The position numbers and the translations under genes were made by a program. A stretch of 64,000 nt of DNA from Novibacillus thermophilus (GTDB lineage Bacteria; Bacillota; Bacilli; Thermoactinomycetales; Novibacillaceae): the NCBI RefSeq assembly GCF_002005165.1, contig NZ_CP019699.1, positions 1,488,001-1,552,000 of the forward strand. Direction: 5' to 3'. Below the pieces are notes generated by a model. That model was not told where the DNA came from. It searched no databases and worked only from the letters and a program-made list of their open reading frames with translations. Positions 17,398 to 25,774 of the stretch are shown here, one piece after another; positions within the stretch are counted from its first letter, which is position 1; each line of letters opens with the position of its first letter.

Positions 17398-17431
17398 CCT
17401 TCCGACAAGGAATCGTCGGGAGGTTTTTTTT
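17398..17431 (+). terminator. Rho-independent terminator
   Basis: CCTTCCGAC/GTCGGGAGG stem (one G-U pair), eight-base loop, eight T. A CCCTAGGG palindrome follows at 17456-17463, ahead of the ribosome binding site of the next gene. Confidence 0.85.
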
Positions 17432-17496
17432 GTTTGTCTATCATGCTTCTTTTTCCCCTAGGGTAGAGGTGCTTATTTTGGAAAGGAGGTTGTCGT

Positions 17497-18012
17497 TTGA
17501 TATGGCCGCTTCTGCTTTATAACGTGGTGAATGTTTATACCGATGTTCGCTGGCGAAGAACAAAAAACTTGTGGCATTTGCTGTTTTTTTCAATATCGTT
17601 TTTGTCTTTGATGGTGATCGGGCCGCCCTTTTGGAGTGTTGAAATGCTTCAACTTTTATTCGTAGCTATAATCGCATGGCTGCTGGTGGGGTTGTTTTTT
17701 GAAGCGTTTCACTTGTTTGCACCAGGGGACACAAAGATGCTTGTCGTCAACGCGTCTTGGGTGTCCTTTTTAGCATATCACGCCAGCGGGTGGGAAGTCT
17801 TGATCAAGGTGTTGTTGTACTTCTTCGGGGCGGCGGTACTTTCTTTTTTGATGGGAAGCATCTTACTCACGATTAGGCAATTTGGGTGGAAGGCGTTCTT
17901 TATGTCACTTTACACGCGCCAAACACTCAAGATGTCGGATGGACAAAATTTAAGCATGCCAGGTGCTGTTCCTATTTCCTTGGCCGTTTTCGTAACGACA
18001 TTCATGCTTTAG
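17497..18012 (+). CDS. Prepilin peptidase-like membrane protein (TadV/CpaA-like), second copy
   Basis: A 171-residue polytopic protein with A24-type aspartate motifs: YTDVRWRRTKN near residue 14 and APGDTKML near residue 76. It lacks obvious extra domains. TTG 17497 is six bases after AAAGGAGGTTG. It heads the second Tad gene block (CpaB, CpaE, TadA, TadB, TadC), while the first copy at 1364 heads the pilin block. The two copies are clearly diverged, so each may serve a different set of prepilins, including those at 23798 and 24118. Confidence 0.8.
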   Translation: MIWPLLLYNVVNVYTDVRWRRTKNLWHLLFFSISFLSLMVIGPPFWSVEMLQLLFVAIIAWLLVGLFFEAFHLFAPGDTKMLVVNASWVSFLAYHASGWEVLIKVLLYFFGAAVLSFLMGSILLTIRQFGWKAFFMSLYTRQTLKMSDGQNLSMPGAVPISLAVFVTTFML

Positions 18013-18029
18013 AAAGGAGGTCTTTTGGA

Positions 18030-18428
18030 TTGGATGCACCTAAAATACTGCTGTTTACTTTGGCGCTCGTTATCCTTGCGTTTTTTGGTGGAGACGTTCT
18101 CCATTTTGGGGTAAAGGCTGACCAGACAAGAAACGGAATAAGAAAAAGTGCCAACTCCGTACTGCAACAATCCGTTTATGAAGGGGATTTACGGACTAAG
18201 AAACAAATAAGGGTGAATCCGGATGAGGTTGTAGAAAACTTACCATTCTGGGTTCAATTTAATATTTCTAAACATGGAACAATTAAAATGCAAGAATTCC
18301 ATCCGGATCATCCATCAATTGCTTTTATGGTGGAATCGCCGATCGAGAGTAAGGCTCTAAAAATGATGAAACAGCCACATCGAACGAAAGTGCGTGATCG
18401 TGTTGTTGTGATATGGGATCAAAAATGA
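18030..18428 (+). CDS. Tad-locus protein with N-terminal membrane helix, function unknown
   Basis: A 132-residue protein starting TTG 18030, ten bases after AAAGGAGG. One hydrophobic segment (about 4-23) precedes a soluble domain. The N-terminal layout recalls TadE-like minor pilins but there is no class III cleavage site. Between the peptidase and CpaB genes, it probably takes part in pilus assembly. No family recognised. Confidence 0.6.
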   Translation: MDAPKILLFTLALVILAFFGGDVLHFGVKADQTRNGIRKSANSVLQQSVYEGDLRTKKQIRVNPDEVVENLPFWVQFNISKHGTIKMQEFHPDHPSIAFMVESPIESKALKMMKQPHRTKVRDRVVVIWDQK

Positions 18429-18453
18429 CTTTTTAGGAAAGGAAAGTGAAAAA

Positions 18454-19242
18454 ATGACCAATCGGATAACTGTCGCAGCCATCCTCGCAATAGGGATAAG
18501 CCTGCTTTTGTATGGTGCGACACAGTGGAAAGTGAAGGCAGAAATGAAACCAACTCCGGTTATCGTAGCAAAAGAGGACATACCACCTCACACCGAGATT
18601 ACCGAGGATATGCTGAATACGTCAGTGGTTGTACCGAGGGAGGGTGTGCCACCAAACGCCATTCTTAATAAAGAGGAACTTATTGGAAAGTACACACAGG
18701 TGGATTATGGCGTTTCCAAAAATAGCTACTTTTATCGACACAAAGTGGTAACCGCTGAAGAGTTGCTTGATGCCGAGCGCATGAAGTTAAAAGACGGTGA
18801 ACGCCTTTGGACGCTGCAAGCGGATATTGTCGCCAGTGCCGCAGGAAATTTGGTGCCCGGCGTTCTCGTCGATATATGGTTCACGGGAACCGATGAAAAT
18901 GGGAAAGTCGTAAGTGGAAAACTCTATGAAGATGTAAGGGTTGTCGGGGCTAAAAATAAAAAAGCGGAAGATATTGTGACGATGAATACGACGGATGTTG
19001 ATGACGATAAACAAAAAAGTACAGATTTATATGCGTCTGTCATCCAGCTTGCTTTGTCAGATGAGCAGGTTCAAGTCATGCAAAAAGCGGTTGAAGTAGG
19101 GAAGTTGCGTTACATCCCAAAAAGCGGCTCGCTCATTGATATAGATTCGGAGGACTCCGATGAGACAGACGATGCCAGACAGGAGGAACTGGAGGAGAGC
19201 GAAGAACAAGCAGAGTTGCTTGAATGGATCAAGGATCAATAA
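18454..19242 (+). CDS. cpaB: CpaB/RcpC-like pilus assembly protein (SAF domain)
   Basis: A 262-residue protein with one N-terminal transmembrane helix (about 6-24) and a SAF/CpaB domain, seen in VIVAKEDIPPHTEITEDML (about 35-54). A second domain (about 115-215) follows and the C-terminus is strongly acidic. CpaB proteins lie on the outer face of the membrane and assist Flp pilus assembly. ATG 18454 is preceded by GGAAAGGAAAG. It fits the order CpaB-CpaE-CpaF-TadB-TadC. Confidence 0.88.
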   Translation: MTNRITVAAILAIGISLLLYGATQWKVKAEMKPTPVIVAKEDIPPHTEITEDMLNTSVVVPREGVPPNAILNKEELIGKYTQVDYGVSKNSYFYRHKVVTAEELLDAERMKLKDGERLWTLQADIVASAAGNLVPGVLVDIWFTGTDENGKVVSGKLYEDVRVVGAKNKKAEDIVTMNTTDVDDDKQKSTDLYASVIQLALSDEQVQVMQKAVEVGKLRYIPKSGSLIDIDSEDSDETDDARQEELEESEEQAELLEWIKDQ

Positions 19243-19260
19243 TAGAAAGGAGTTTCTTTA

Positions 19261-20559
19261 ATGAATCTCACCATTGCAACGGGAGTTCCGGCACTCGATC
19301 AAAAAATTGCCGAGAAATATCCGCAATCGGTAAATGTGAAGACAGAGAACGAATTGAGAAGTGTTCAGACACAGGTTGTTGTATGGAGTTCTTTTTTGCT
19401 GGCAGGACAAAATAATAGTGAAAAGAAAGCCCGTCTCAAACAGTGGTTGACATTCTTTCGGTATGAAAACATTCAGTCTGTTTTCCTCACGCCTTATGAA
19501 GATTGGATGACGGAATTGAGGCAAGAGGGATTTGAGGGATTTGTTCCAATTACGAATAACAATGTACCGCTTAAACGGTTGTTCAACACAATCGACGGTT
19601 TACTACAAGAGCCCATACAGGACGCGAGTCCTTCCTTAACCTTCCTTGACGATGAAGGGGATGAGATGGATCGGATAAAAAAACCGACAAAGGTATGGGC
19701 GTTTTGGTCAGCCAAACCCGGGATGGGCGTATCCACCCTTGTGCAATCGCTTGCGGTTGAACTTGCAAGGGCGGGACATCGAACACTCTTAATTGAATGG
19801 GATACAGTGTACCAGTCCGTTCCGTACTCACTTGGCTTGTCCGATCCAAAACGTTGCATAGAGCAGTGGGTGACTGATGCAGAAGCCGGTTTAGACCCCC
19901 GGCTGGAAGATTACCTCTTAAATAAAACAATATGGTTGCAAGAACACAAAGATAAAGGGATTAAAAAAGCGGTTGAAGCATTACCGGATCATCTTTATGT
20001 ACTTGCTCCATCCAATCAAATAAAGCCGTGGGACATGATGTCATTTGAAATAACAACGGTCAAAAAGACGCTGGATCGTTTAACTGATTTAAACTTTTCA
20101 GTTGTACTTATTGATGTCCCTTCTGAAATTACTCATGGCGCAACGGCAGCGACACTACAGAGAGCGGATACAGCATTCGTTGTGGTAGATGGTAAAGGGT
20201 CACATGGGATGATAACAAAAAAGGGCGTGGATTTTATAGAGAAGGAATTGGACATTTCTTTCGATCTGATTTTAAACAATGTGGATGATGCGGCCATTAA
20301 ATATATTGAAAAAGGAATGGGGAAAAAGTCACGATTTGTTCTACCCTATGATGGCACACTAAGTGATCGATCTATGCGATTTAACCCAATAGGCGGTGAG
20401 GAATATCAAAGTGTTCTTTTAAGTTTCTTAACGGAACAAGGATATTTAGAAGAAAATAGACAAAAAAGGAAAATGTTTCGCAAGAGAAAGATTGAGAGGC
20501 CAGTAAAAAAGGTAAAGCCACGTGAAAATAAGTTAGTGAACTTTATAAACTTTTCATAG
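19261..20559 (+). CDS. cpaE: CpaE/TadZ-like pilus assembly ATPase
   Basis: A 432-residue protein with a receiver-like N-terminal half and a MinD/ParA-type domain from about residue 145. The P-loop reads SAKPGMGVSTL, keeping the signature Lys but with Ser-Thr in place of the usual Lys-Thr, so ATP binding may be weakened, as reported for some TadZ proteins. It should localise the TadA motor. The C-terminus is very basic. ATG 19261 follows AGAAAGGAG. Partner TadA starts 14 bases downstream. Confidence 0.85.
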   Translation: MNLTIATGVPALDQKIAEKYPQSVNVKTENELRSVQTQVVVWSSFLLAGQNNSEKKARLKQWLTFFRYENIQSVFLTPYEDWMTELRQEGFEGFVPITNNNVPLKRLFNTIDGLLQEPIQDASPSLTFLDDEGDEMDRIKKPTKVWAFWSAKPGMGVSTLVQSLAVELARAGHRTLLIEWDTVYQSVPYSLGLSDPKRCIEQWVTDAEAGLDPRLEDYLLNKTIWLQEHKDKGIKKAVEALPDHLYVLAPSNQIKPWDMMSFEITTVKKTLDRLTDLNFSVVLIDVPSEITHGATAATLQRADTAFVVVDGKGSHGMITKKGVDFIEKELDISFDLILNNVDDAAIKYIEKGMGKKSRFVLPYDGTLSDRSMRFNPIGGEEYQSVLLSFLTEQGYLEENRQKRKMFRKRKIERPVKKVKPRENKLVNFINFS

Positions 20560-20573
20560 GGAGGGGATGACAC

Positions 20574-21935
20574 TTGAAAGATTGGGATGCAATTAGAAAA
20601 GAGCTAACGAGCAACGAAGCGATGCAAGAGGAACAAAACGCAATCAATGCTCGTATCTTCAATCAATTATTAAGTGAGACAAGAGAGTATTTAAGCCGCA
20701 ATCATCGGCAGTTATTTGGGGAAGCGATCATGAATCCTGAACGGCAAGACCAGCTGAGGGTGATTGTGCAACGGTTCTTGCGTGAACGACGTGGGGAGCT
20801 ATCTGGGCTGGGACTGGAGACAACAGTGAGGCGCATTGTGGATGACCTTGCCGGGGTGGGTCCACTTGCGCCATTGTTTGAAGATGACACGGTTACGGAC
20901 ATTCTTGTCAACGGTGCTGATGAGGTGTATGTCAAGCGGAGTGGACGAACTGAGTTGGATGAAACGGTACGTTTTCAAGATGAAGAAATGCTTCTAAATA
21001 TTGCTCGTAAGATGCTAAATGCCGCGGGAAAGCAAGTCACCACAGCGGAGCCGATTGCGGATGCGAGATTGCCGGGAACGCGCATTAACGCTGTCATTCC
21101 CCCCGTGGCTCGCACAGGGACGTCATTGTCAATTCGACGGTTTCCAAAAGTCAATTTAACGGAAACCAAATTGGTGGAGAGTGGTCTGTTAACAGATGAG
21201 ATGATGACGTTCTTAAAATTGTTAGTCCGCGGCGGTGCAAACATCGTGACGAGCGGGGCAACCGGAAGTGGAAAAACAACACTCATTCGGAAATTAACGG
21301 AGTACATTCCGAAGGGGGAACGAATGGTAACAATTGAAGATACGGAGGAGCTTCGTGTCAAGGATCACTACACGGATAAAAACGTCGTAGCAATGGAATG
21401 CCGAATTACGGATAACGAGAGTACGACAATCACGATGTCACGTTTGGTGCGAAACGCGCTTAGGCAACAGCCAAACCGAATTATTATTGGGGAGGTTAGA
21501 GGTCCAGAAGCGTTTGACATGATTGAAGCCATGAATACGGGGCACACAGGTTCGATGACCACTCTTCATGCAAACAGCGCACAGGATGCAGTGAAACGGC
21601 TCGTACAAATGATCTTACGTGGCGGTTTGCGTCTGTCGGCTGAACTCATCAGAGAACTCGTGATGGATACGATCAACATCGTCGTATACCAAGAAGAAAT
21701 GCTTGATGGTGTGCGAAGGATCACTCAAATAGCTGAAGTGACTCCAGAAGGGATTTTTGATATTTACCGTTTTGAAATCGATGGAATCCGCGACGGGAAA
21801 CCATTTGGGGTGCATCGGAGAGTACCAGAACAAAGCTTAAGTAAGGCATTAGCAGAACGATTGTTCAAAAAAGGGATCTCCAAAAGAGAACTCGCTCCTT
21901 GGTTGCCTGCTCAAGAAAGAAGGGGGACTGTTTGA
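20574..21935 (+). CDS. tadA: TadA/CpaF secretion ATPase of the Tad pilus
   Basis: A 453-residue hexameric motor ATPase of the VirB11/PulE superfamily. Walker A GATGSGKTT lies near residue 228, the Asp box TIEDTEEL near 252, Walker B-type IIIGEVRGPEAFD near 302 and the His box TGSMTTLHAN near 322. The N-terminal domain (1-150) is typical of CpaF. It powers Flp pilin assembly from the cytoplasm. TTG 20574 follows GGGAGGGG. No separate VirB11 exists in the window, so this could in principle also serve the T4SS. Confidence 0.95.
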   Translation: MKDWDAIRKELTSNEAMQEEQNAINARIFNQLLSETREYLSRNHRQLFGEAIMNPERQDQLRVIVQRFLRERRGELSGLGLETTVRRIVDDLAGVGPLAPLFEDDTVTDILVNGADEVYVKRSGRTELDETVRFQDEEMLLNIARKMLNAAGKQVTTAEPIADARLPGTRINAVIPPVARTGTSLSIRRFPKVNLTETKLVESGLLTDEMMTFLKLLVRGGANIVTSGATGSGKTTLIRKLTEYIPKGERMVTIEDTEELRVKDHYTDKNVVAMECRITDNESTTITMSRLVRNALRQQPNRIIIGEVRGPEAFDMIEAMNTGHTGSMTTLHANSAQDAVKRLVQMILRGGLRLSAELIRELVMDTINIVVYQEEMLDGVRRITQIAEVTPEGIFDIYRFEIDGIRDGKPFGVHRRVPEQSLSKALAERLFKKGISKRELAPWLPAQERRGTV

Positions 21936-21939
21936 ACGC

Positions 21940-22839
21940 ATGATTGAAATGATGTTTGTGATCGTTGCGATAGGTTTGTTCTTGCTTGTGTTCCTACTCG
22001 TACCTCGGGATAGAAAGAATATTTGGAAGACGGTTGCGCGTCCCGAAGGGAAAAGGAATAAAAGAAATTCGCGACTTGTGTTACCCATCAGCCTTTTGCG
22101 ATATGTGAATGCCGGTGAATTGATACTGGAAGCTAAAAAGGTGGGGTGGAACATCTCTATGTTCGCCCCACTTTTGTTATACGGAAGTGCATTTGCCGGA
22201 GGTTTGTTTGGTTTTATTCTGGGAAGTGCGATGGCGACTGTCATGGGTGCCTTTATAGGGTTGTCTTTTCCTTGGTTTTTGCTCAGGGAGAAACAGTACA
22301 AACATCGTGACTATATGGAACAACAGGTGGAACAACTTATTACATCTGTTGCCAGTATATACAGCTTAAATCAAAATGTTGCGATGTCGTTGTCACAAGC
22401 AAGTCATGATGTTGACGAACCGCTTAGAAGCATGGTAGAGCGGGCAGCTCTTGATTACCGCAGTGGTCGGCCATTAAACGATATTTTAGATGAGATGCAA
22501 CAGGAAGTTGAAGTTAAGGGTTTTGACACATTTGCTACAGTGATGAAAATCATTGAGCGATCCGGCGGAGATGCAAGTGACGTCATAAAAAATACCGCCC
22601 ATGTGATTCAACAAAACCGATTACTTCGTGCGGAAATGCGAACGGAACTTGCCGACTCAAGGCAGGAACACAAATTCTTGTTAATTGTGGCAGCTGTAGT
22701 CTTATTGCTCTTTCGGTTTACTCAACCGGATTTTTACTTGTCTTTCGCTGGAACGATTTTAGGTGAGATTGTGATAGGTGGAATGCTCTTGTATATGGCG
22801 TGGAGTGTTTACCGTGTCGATAAAATTACGCAGGTATAG
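21940..22839 (+). CDS. tadB: TadB-like inner-membrane platform protein
   Basis: A 299-residue protein with a T2SSF/GspF domain (about 125-250) and transmembrane helices near the N-terminus, at 82-115 and at the C-terminus. TadB and TadC form the membrane platform on which TadA acts. ATG 21940 lies four bases after the tadA stop, with AGAAGGGGG upstream. Confidence 0.92.
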   Translation: MIEMMFVIVAIGLFLLVFLLVPRDRKNIWKTVARPEGKRNKRNSRLVLPISLLRYVNAGELILEAKKVGWNISMFAPLLLYGSAFAGGLFGFILGSAMATVMGAFIGLSFPWFLLREKQYKHRDYMEQQVEQLITSVASIYSLNQNVAMSLSQASHDVDEPLRSMVERAALDYRSGRPLNDILDEMQQEVEVKGFDTFATVMKIIERSGGDASDVIKNTAHVIQQNRLLRAEMRTELADSRQEHKFLLIVAAVVLLLFRFTQPDFYLSFAGTILGEIVIGGMLLYMAWSVYRVDKITQV

Positions 22840-22862
22840 GTTAAGAAAGGGGGGATGAACAC

Positions 22863-23672
22863 ATGTTTTGGATTGCCATTGTTGTGCTTCTTACCGGGCT
22901 ATTGGCTCTGTATATTCAACCTAAACAAGCGGAGTCCCACAAAGAGATTTATAAATGGGTTAAAAATAGAGTTCAAGTAAAACAGAGTTTCAAAGATGAG
23001 CTAGAGTGGGAATTTGAAAGACTTGGAATAGACGATACCCCGGAGGATTTAAAAGCGCGTCAATGGTTACTCGCTGGAGTATCCCTTGTGAGTTTCATTG
23101 TATTGGCTCTTGTTTTTTGGCATCCGATTTGGTTGCTTTTTGGCGGGGGGATTGCCGGCTTCTTTTACTATTTCCCCATTCTCCATATAAACAAGGCGAT
23201 TAAAGCTAAGAGGGAAGCACTGTATGAGGAATTACCCGAGTTCATTGATCTGATTATCTTGCTGTTACGTGCAGGATTGACTCCATACCAGTCCATCAAA
23301 CAGGCGGTTAGTCAGACACAATTTAAGGCGTTGCAAAACGATTTGGAACGACTGTCAACAGACATTGACACGATGAACGAAGAGGCTGCCTTGGAACGAT
23401 TTGCGGCATATGCGGGAATTCCCGAAGCCAAGCAATTTGTACGGGCGATGTGGCAGGCAACGGCAACGAACCCTGATCAGGCAGATGAAATATTTACAAC
23501 CCAATCCAACGTGATGCGTCAGATGAGGGAGTTTCAAAATAGAAGGACGATCAAAGAAAAGCCACTCAAGGTACGTTTTATCTCGCTCGGTATCTTTGGG
23601 TTCATTTTGGCTATTCCTTTAGGTGTGTTTGTTATCAACTTTATTCAGATTTTTAGTGGGTTTTCTAGTTAA
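22863..23672 (+). CDS. tadC: TadC-like inner-membrane platform protein
   Basis: A 269-residue T2SSF-domain protein with helices at the N-terminus, at about 60-100 and at the C-terminus. The central cytosolic domain contains ELPEFIDLIILLLRAGLTP, a typical TadC/GspF signature. It follows TadB in the conserved Tad order. ATG 22863 is preceded by AAAGGGGGG. Confidence 0.92.
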   Translation: MFWIAIVVLLTGLLALYIQPKQAESHKEIYKWVKNRVQVKQSFKDELEWEFERLGIDDTPEDLKARQWLLAGVSLVSFIVLALVFWHPIWLLFGGGIAGFFYYFPILHINKAIKAKREALYEELPEFIDLIILLLRAGLTPYQSIKQAVSQTQFKALQNDLERLSTDIDTMNEEAALERFAAYAGIPEAKQFVRAMWQATATNPDQADEIFTTQSNVMRQMREFQNRRTIKEKPLKVRFISLGIFGFILAIPLGVFVINFIQIFSGFSS

Positions 23673-23712
23673 AAGGAAGGTGTATTGAAAATTGAATAAA
23701 GATATTTCGAAC

Positions 23713-23759
23713 AGTCGTTCACCTCCGTCAATCCGGTCTGGTGTAACGGCTTTTTTTTT
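23713..23759 (+). terminator. Rho-independent terminator after tadC
   Basis: AGTCGTT/AACGGCT stem extended by CACC/GGTG, followed by nine T. It separates the Tad machinery genes from the following small pilin-like gene. Confidence 0.8.
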
Positions 23760-23797
23760 AGTTAGTTTGAGTATACAAAATTAAAGGAGTGACATTA

Positions 23798-24019
23798 ATG
23801 AACAAAGTATTAGCTTGGGTGCGGGCGGAGGACTCTGTTTCCGAAGTAACCGCGACAGCGATGATGATTTTGGGAGGATTACTCGCAGCGATTGGAGTTG
23901 TGTGGTTAGTCATGACCTACACAAAACCGGCAGCTCACAACATTCTTGGCGATATGTCAGATACGTCTGAAGGCCTTGACCCCGACACACCGCCCGACAT
24001 TATCGAAGGATGGGAATAA
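23798..24019 (+). CDS. Small pilin-like single-helix protein
   Basis: A 73-residue protein (ATG 23798, after AAAGGAG) with a charged 15-residue N-terminus, one hydrophobic helix (MMILGGLLAAIGVVWLVM) and an acidic Pro-rich tail. Size and layout match Flp pilins, but the segment before the helix (EDSVSEVTATAMMI) lacks the Gly-X cleavage site. It may be a membrane-retained pilin-like subunit. Its position after tadC, with its own terminators on both sides, would allow separate high expression. Confidence 0.6.
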   Translation: MNKVLAWVRAEDSVSEVTATAMMILGGLLAAIGVVWLVMTYTKPAAHNILGDMSDTSEGLDPDTPPDIIEGWE

Positions 24020-24042
24020 AATAATCACTGTATGATATGTGG

Positions 24043-24075
24043 CAGGGCAGAGAGGAGTCTTTGCCCTGTCTTTTC
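24043..24075 (+). terminator. Rho-independent terminator
   Basis: CAGGGCA/TGCCCTG stem with a 12-base loop and a TCTTTTCT tail after the small pilin-like gene. Confidence 0.6.
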
Positions 24076-24117
24076 TATGTATAAGTGAAAGGATTTTTTT
24101 TGAAAGGAGGCGAGTGA

Positions 24118-24525
24118 ATGCGAGCAGTGGAATACGTTGTTTTTATTACAATCCTGGCCTTTTTCTTCTTTTTGATGCCGGATATGATCCAGTTTGCGAA
24201 AATCACATTCAAAGCCAATCAAGTGGCAGACTTTGCCGTGGAACGGATGGCAATTGAGGGTGGATGGTCGGCAGATGTTGCGGATGCTATACAAAACGAA
24301 TTGGCACGTCAAAAGCTAGACCCTGATCGGTGGGAAGTGGAACATACATCCGGTCGGGTAGGGGCACCGGAAACGGTATATTTGAAGATGTCACGTGATT
24401 ATCACATTACCGCTTTTAATATCTTTGGAGAGTCGATGGGACGTGCGCTTGCGGATGTGTTAAGTGTGCCGATTGTGGCGCAAAAGGTACAGGCGAGTCA
24501 AGTCTATATTCGCCAGGAGGGGTGA
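24118..24525 (+). CDS. TadE-like pseudopilin lacking a leader peptide
   Basis: A 135-residue protein whose first residues (MRAVEYVVFIT) look like a mature pilin N-terminus, with Glu at position 5, directly followed by a long hydrophobic helix and a soluble domain. The soluble part resembles the protein encoded at 498 (both contain an 'AxExGxxxxVxxAIxxxLxRQ' pattern). ATG 24118 is well placed after AAAGGAGGCGAG, so there is no room for a class III leader. It may be inserted unprocessed. Confidence 0.65.
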   Translation: MRAVEYVVFITILAFFFFLMPDMIQFAKITFKANQVADFAVERMAIEGGWSADVADAIQNELARQKLDPDRWEVEHTSGRVGAPETVYLKMSRDYHITAFNIFGESMGRALADVLSVPIVAQKVQASQVYIRQEG

Positions 24526-24526
24526 G

Positions 24527-24766
24527 GTGAATCTTGTGGTCGTAAAAGAGAATATTGTCCACGTACTCAAAGATTTGCAAAACAACCGTATAACTGTATC
24601 GCAAGCTGAAAATATTTTGTACAATTTGTTAGTTGTTGAGAAGAAATCATCATTTTGGCAGGGAATCGTGCGAAGGCAATTTATGAGGAAAGTTGACAAC
24701 GGCCAATTCCGTTGTACGATACCGGTACAATACAAGATAAGGAGTTGCTACACACATGTTCGATGA
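24527..24766 (+). CDS. Small unknown protein
   Basis: A 79-residue protein starting GTG 24527, six bases after AGGAGG and one base after the previous stop. It has a predicted helical N-terminal half (NIVHVLKDLQNN...VSQAENILYN) and a basic, Cys-containing end. No transmembrane segment and no family recognised. Its layout loosely resembles that of the small protein at 25071. Confidence 0.55.
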   Translation: MNLVVVKENIVHVLKDLQNNRITVSQAENILYNLLVVEKKSSFWQGIVRRQFMRKVDNGQFRCTIPVQYKIRSCYTHVR

Positions 24767-25004
24767 AAAAGTTCATTATGACGTAGAAATTGTACCGGAC
24801 TTTCTTAACTTGCACGACCCATTCGTATACAACTTAGAAACGGATAAATGCCACGGTTACTTTGAAGTGAGGGAGGCAATAAAGATTATACGCGAACAAT
24901 CGTTAAGCCTCGGCATGTCTCCTAAGGAAGGGATCAAGTATCTGGAAGTCCATAACGAAACATTAGAGAATGTGAAGAAAATCCTAGAGGAAATCAATAA
25001 GTAG
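24756..25004 (+). CDS. Small unknown acidic protein
   Basis: An 82-residue acidic soluble protein starting ATG 24756, overlapping the previous gene by 11 bases, with AAGGAG upstream. Predicted mixed N-terminal part then helices (REAIKIIREQSLSL, LENVKKILEEI). No family recognised. Confidence 0.55.
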   Translation: MFDEKVHYDVEIVPDFLNLHDPFVYNLETDKCHGYFEVREAIKIIREQSLSLGMSPKEGIKYLEVHNETLENVKKILEEINK

Positions 25005-25016
25005 AAATACTATCTT

Positions 25017-25046
25017 GCCCCGCTTCTTTTGAGGGGTTCTTTTTTA
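25017..25046 (+). terminator. Weak Rho-independent terminator
   Basis: A GCCCC/GGGG stem with a long loop before a TTCTTTTTT tail. The stem is short. Confidence 0.4.
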
Positions 25047-25070
25047 TTTTATAGTGGGAGGATGTGTGTA

Positions 25071-25298
25071 ATGATCGCAAACTTGAAAGGTATACCGTCA
25101 TTGTTGTCCGATGTTGAGAAAGGTCACGTGACGCCAAAACGCGCGGAGGATATCCTTCGAGAAATGATCGAACATCACACTTATGCGGTTTACAGAGAGG
25201 GGTTCGCAGACGGTTATATCGAGGGGAAGAGAGATTGCAAGCAGACAATATTTAGCTACCTTGAACAGAAGGTAGACGGTGTGATGTTAATCCAATGA
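25071..25298 (+). CDS. Small unknown protein
   Basis: A 75-residue protein with ATG 25071 nine bases after GGGAGG. The helical N-terminal half (IPSLLSDVEKGHVTPKRAEDILREMIEHH) is followed by an aromatic-rich segment. The pattern 'VxxGxVTPxxAExIL' is also loosely seen in the protein at 24527, so the two may be distant paralogues. The stop codon overlaps the next start. Confidence 0.55.
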   Translation: MIANLKGIPSLLSDVEKGHVTPKRAEDILREMIEHHTYAVYREGFADGYIEGKRDCKQTIFSYLEQKVDGVMLIQ

Positions 25299-25774
25299 AA
25301 GGACAGTTGTACCTCTACCATGTCGATAAAGATCCGCCGGACAAGGACATTAATTTACTTGCCATAGTGACGAATAGAATTGCTCCCGGATGGGTTAGTG
25401 TCCCTCAGTTGTCGCCAAGTGAGAAACTGATAAAAAAACGCGAACAGTGGTTGTGGGAACGGAAATGGCCAAGGAAGTGGCCGGATTTTGTTAAACAGTA
25501 TCGTGAAGAACTAAAGCAGCCGCTAAAGGAAACATATATCAAACACCTTCTCAAACGGCTTAACGAAGGAAATAACATTGCCTTTGCTTGCTATTGTGCA
25601 GATGAAAAGCATTGCCATAAGCAAATTATTGGGGAGTGGGTGAGTGACCGAGGGATTGCCGTTGTGCAAGGAAAAGACGAGCGGCGTCAAAGAAAAGAAT
25701 TGTTATATCAAAGGGAGAATAACAACATAAAGCAATTAACAATCGAAACAGTTGCAAAGGACGGGGAACAGTGA
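25295..25774 (+). CDS. DUF488-like protein
   Basis: A 159-residue soluble protein. The segment GNNIAFACYCADEKHCHKQII (residues about 91-111) is the signature of DUF488 proteins, with conserved Cys and CH(K/R). The family function is not established. ATG 25295 overlaps the previous stop, and the last codon overlaps the next GTG start. Confidence 0.7.
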   Translation: MKGQLYLYHVDKDPPDKDINLLAIVTNRIAPGWVSVPQLSPSEKLIKKREQWLWERKWPRKWPDFVKQYREELKQPLKETYIKHLLKRLNEGNNIAFACYCADEKHCHKQIIGEWVSDRGIAVVQGKDERRQRKELLYQRENNNIKQLTIETVAKDGEQ

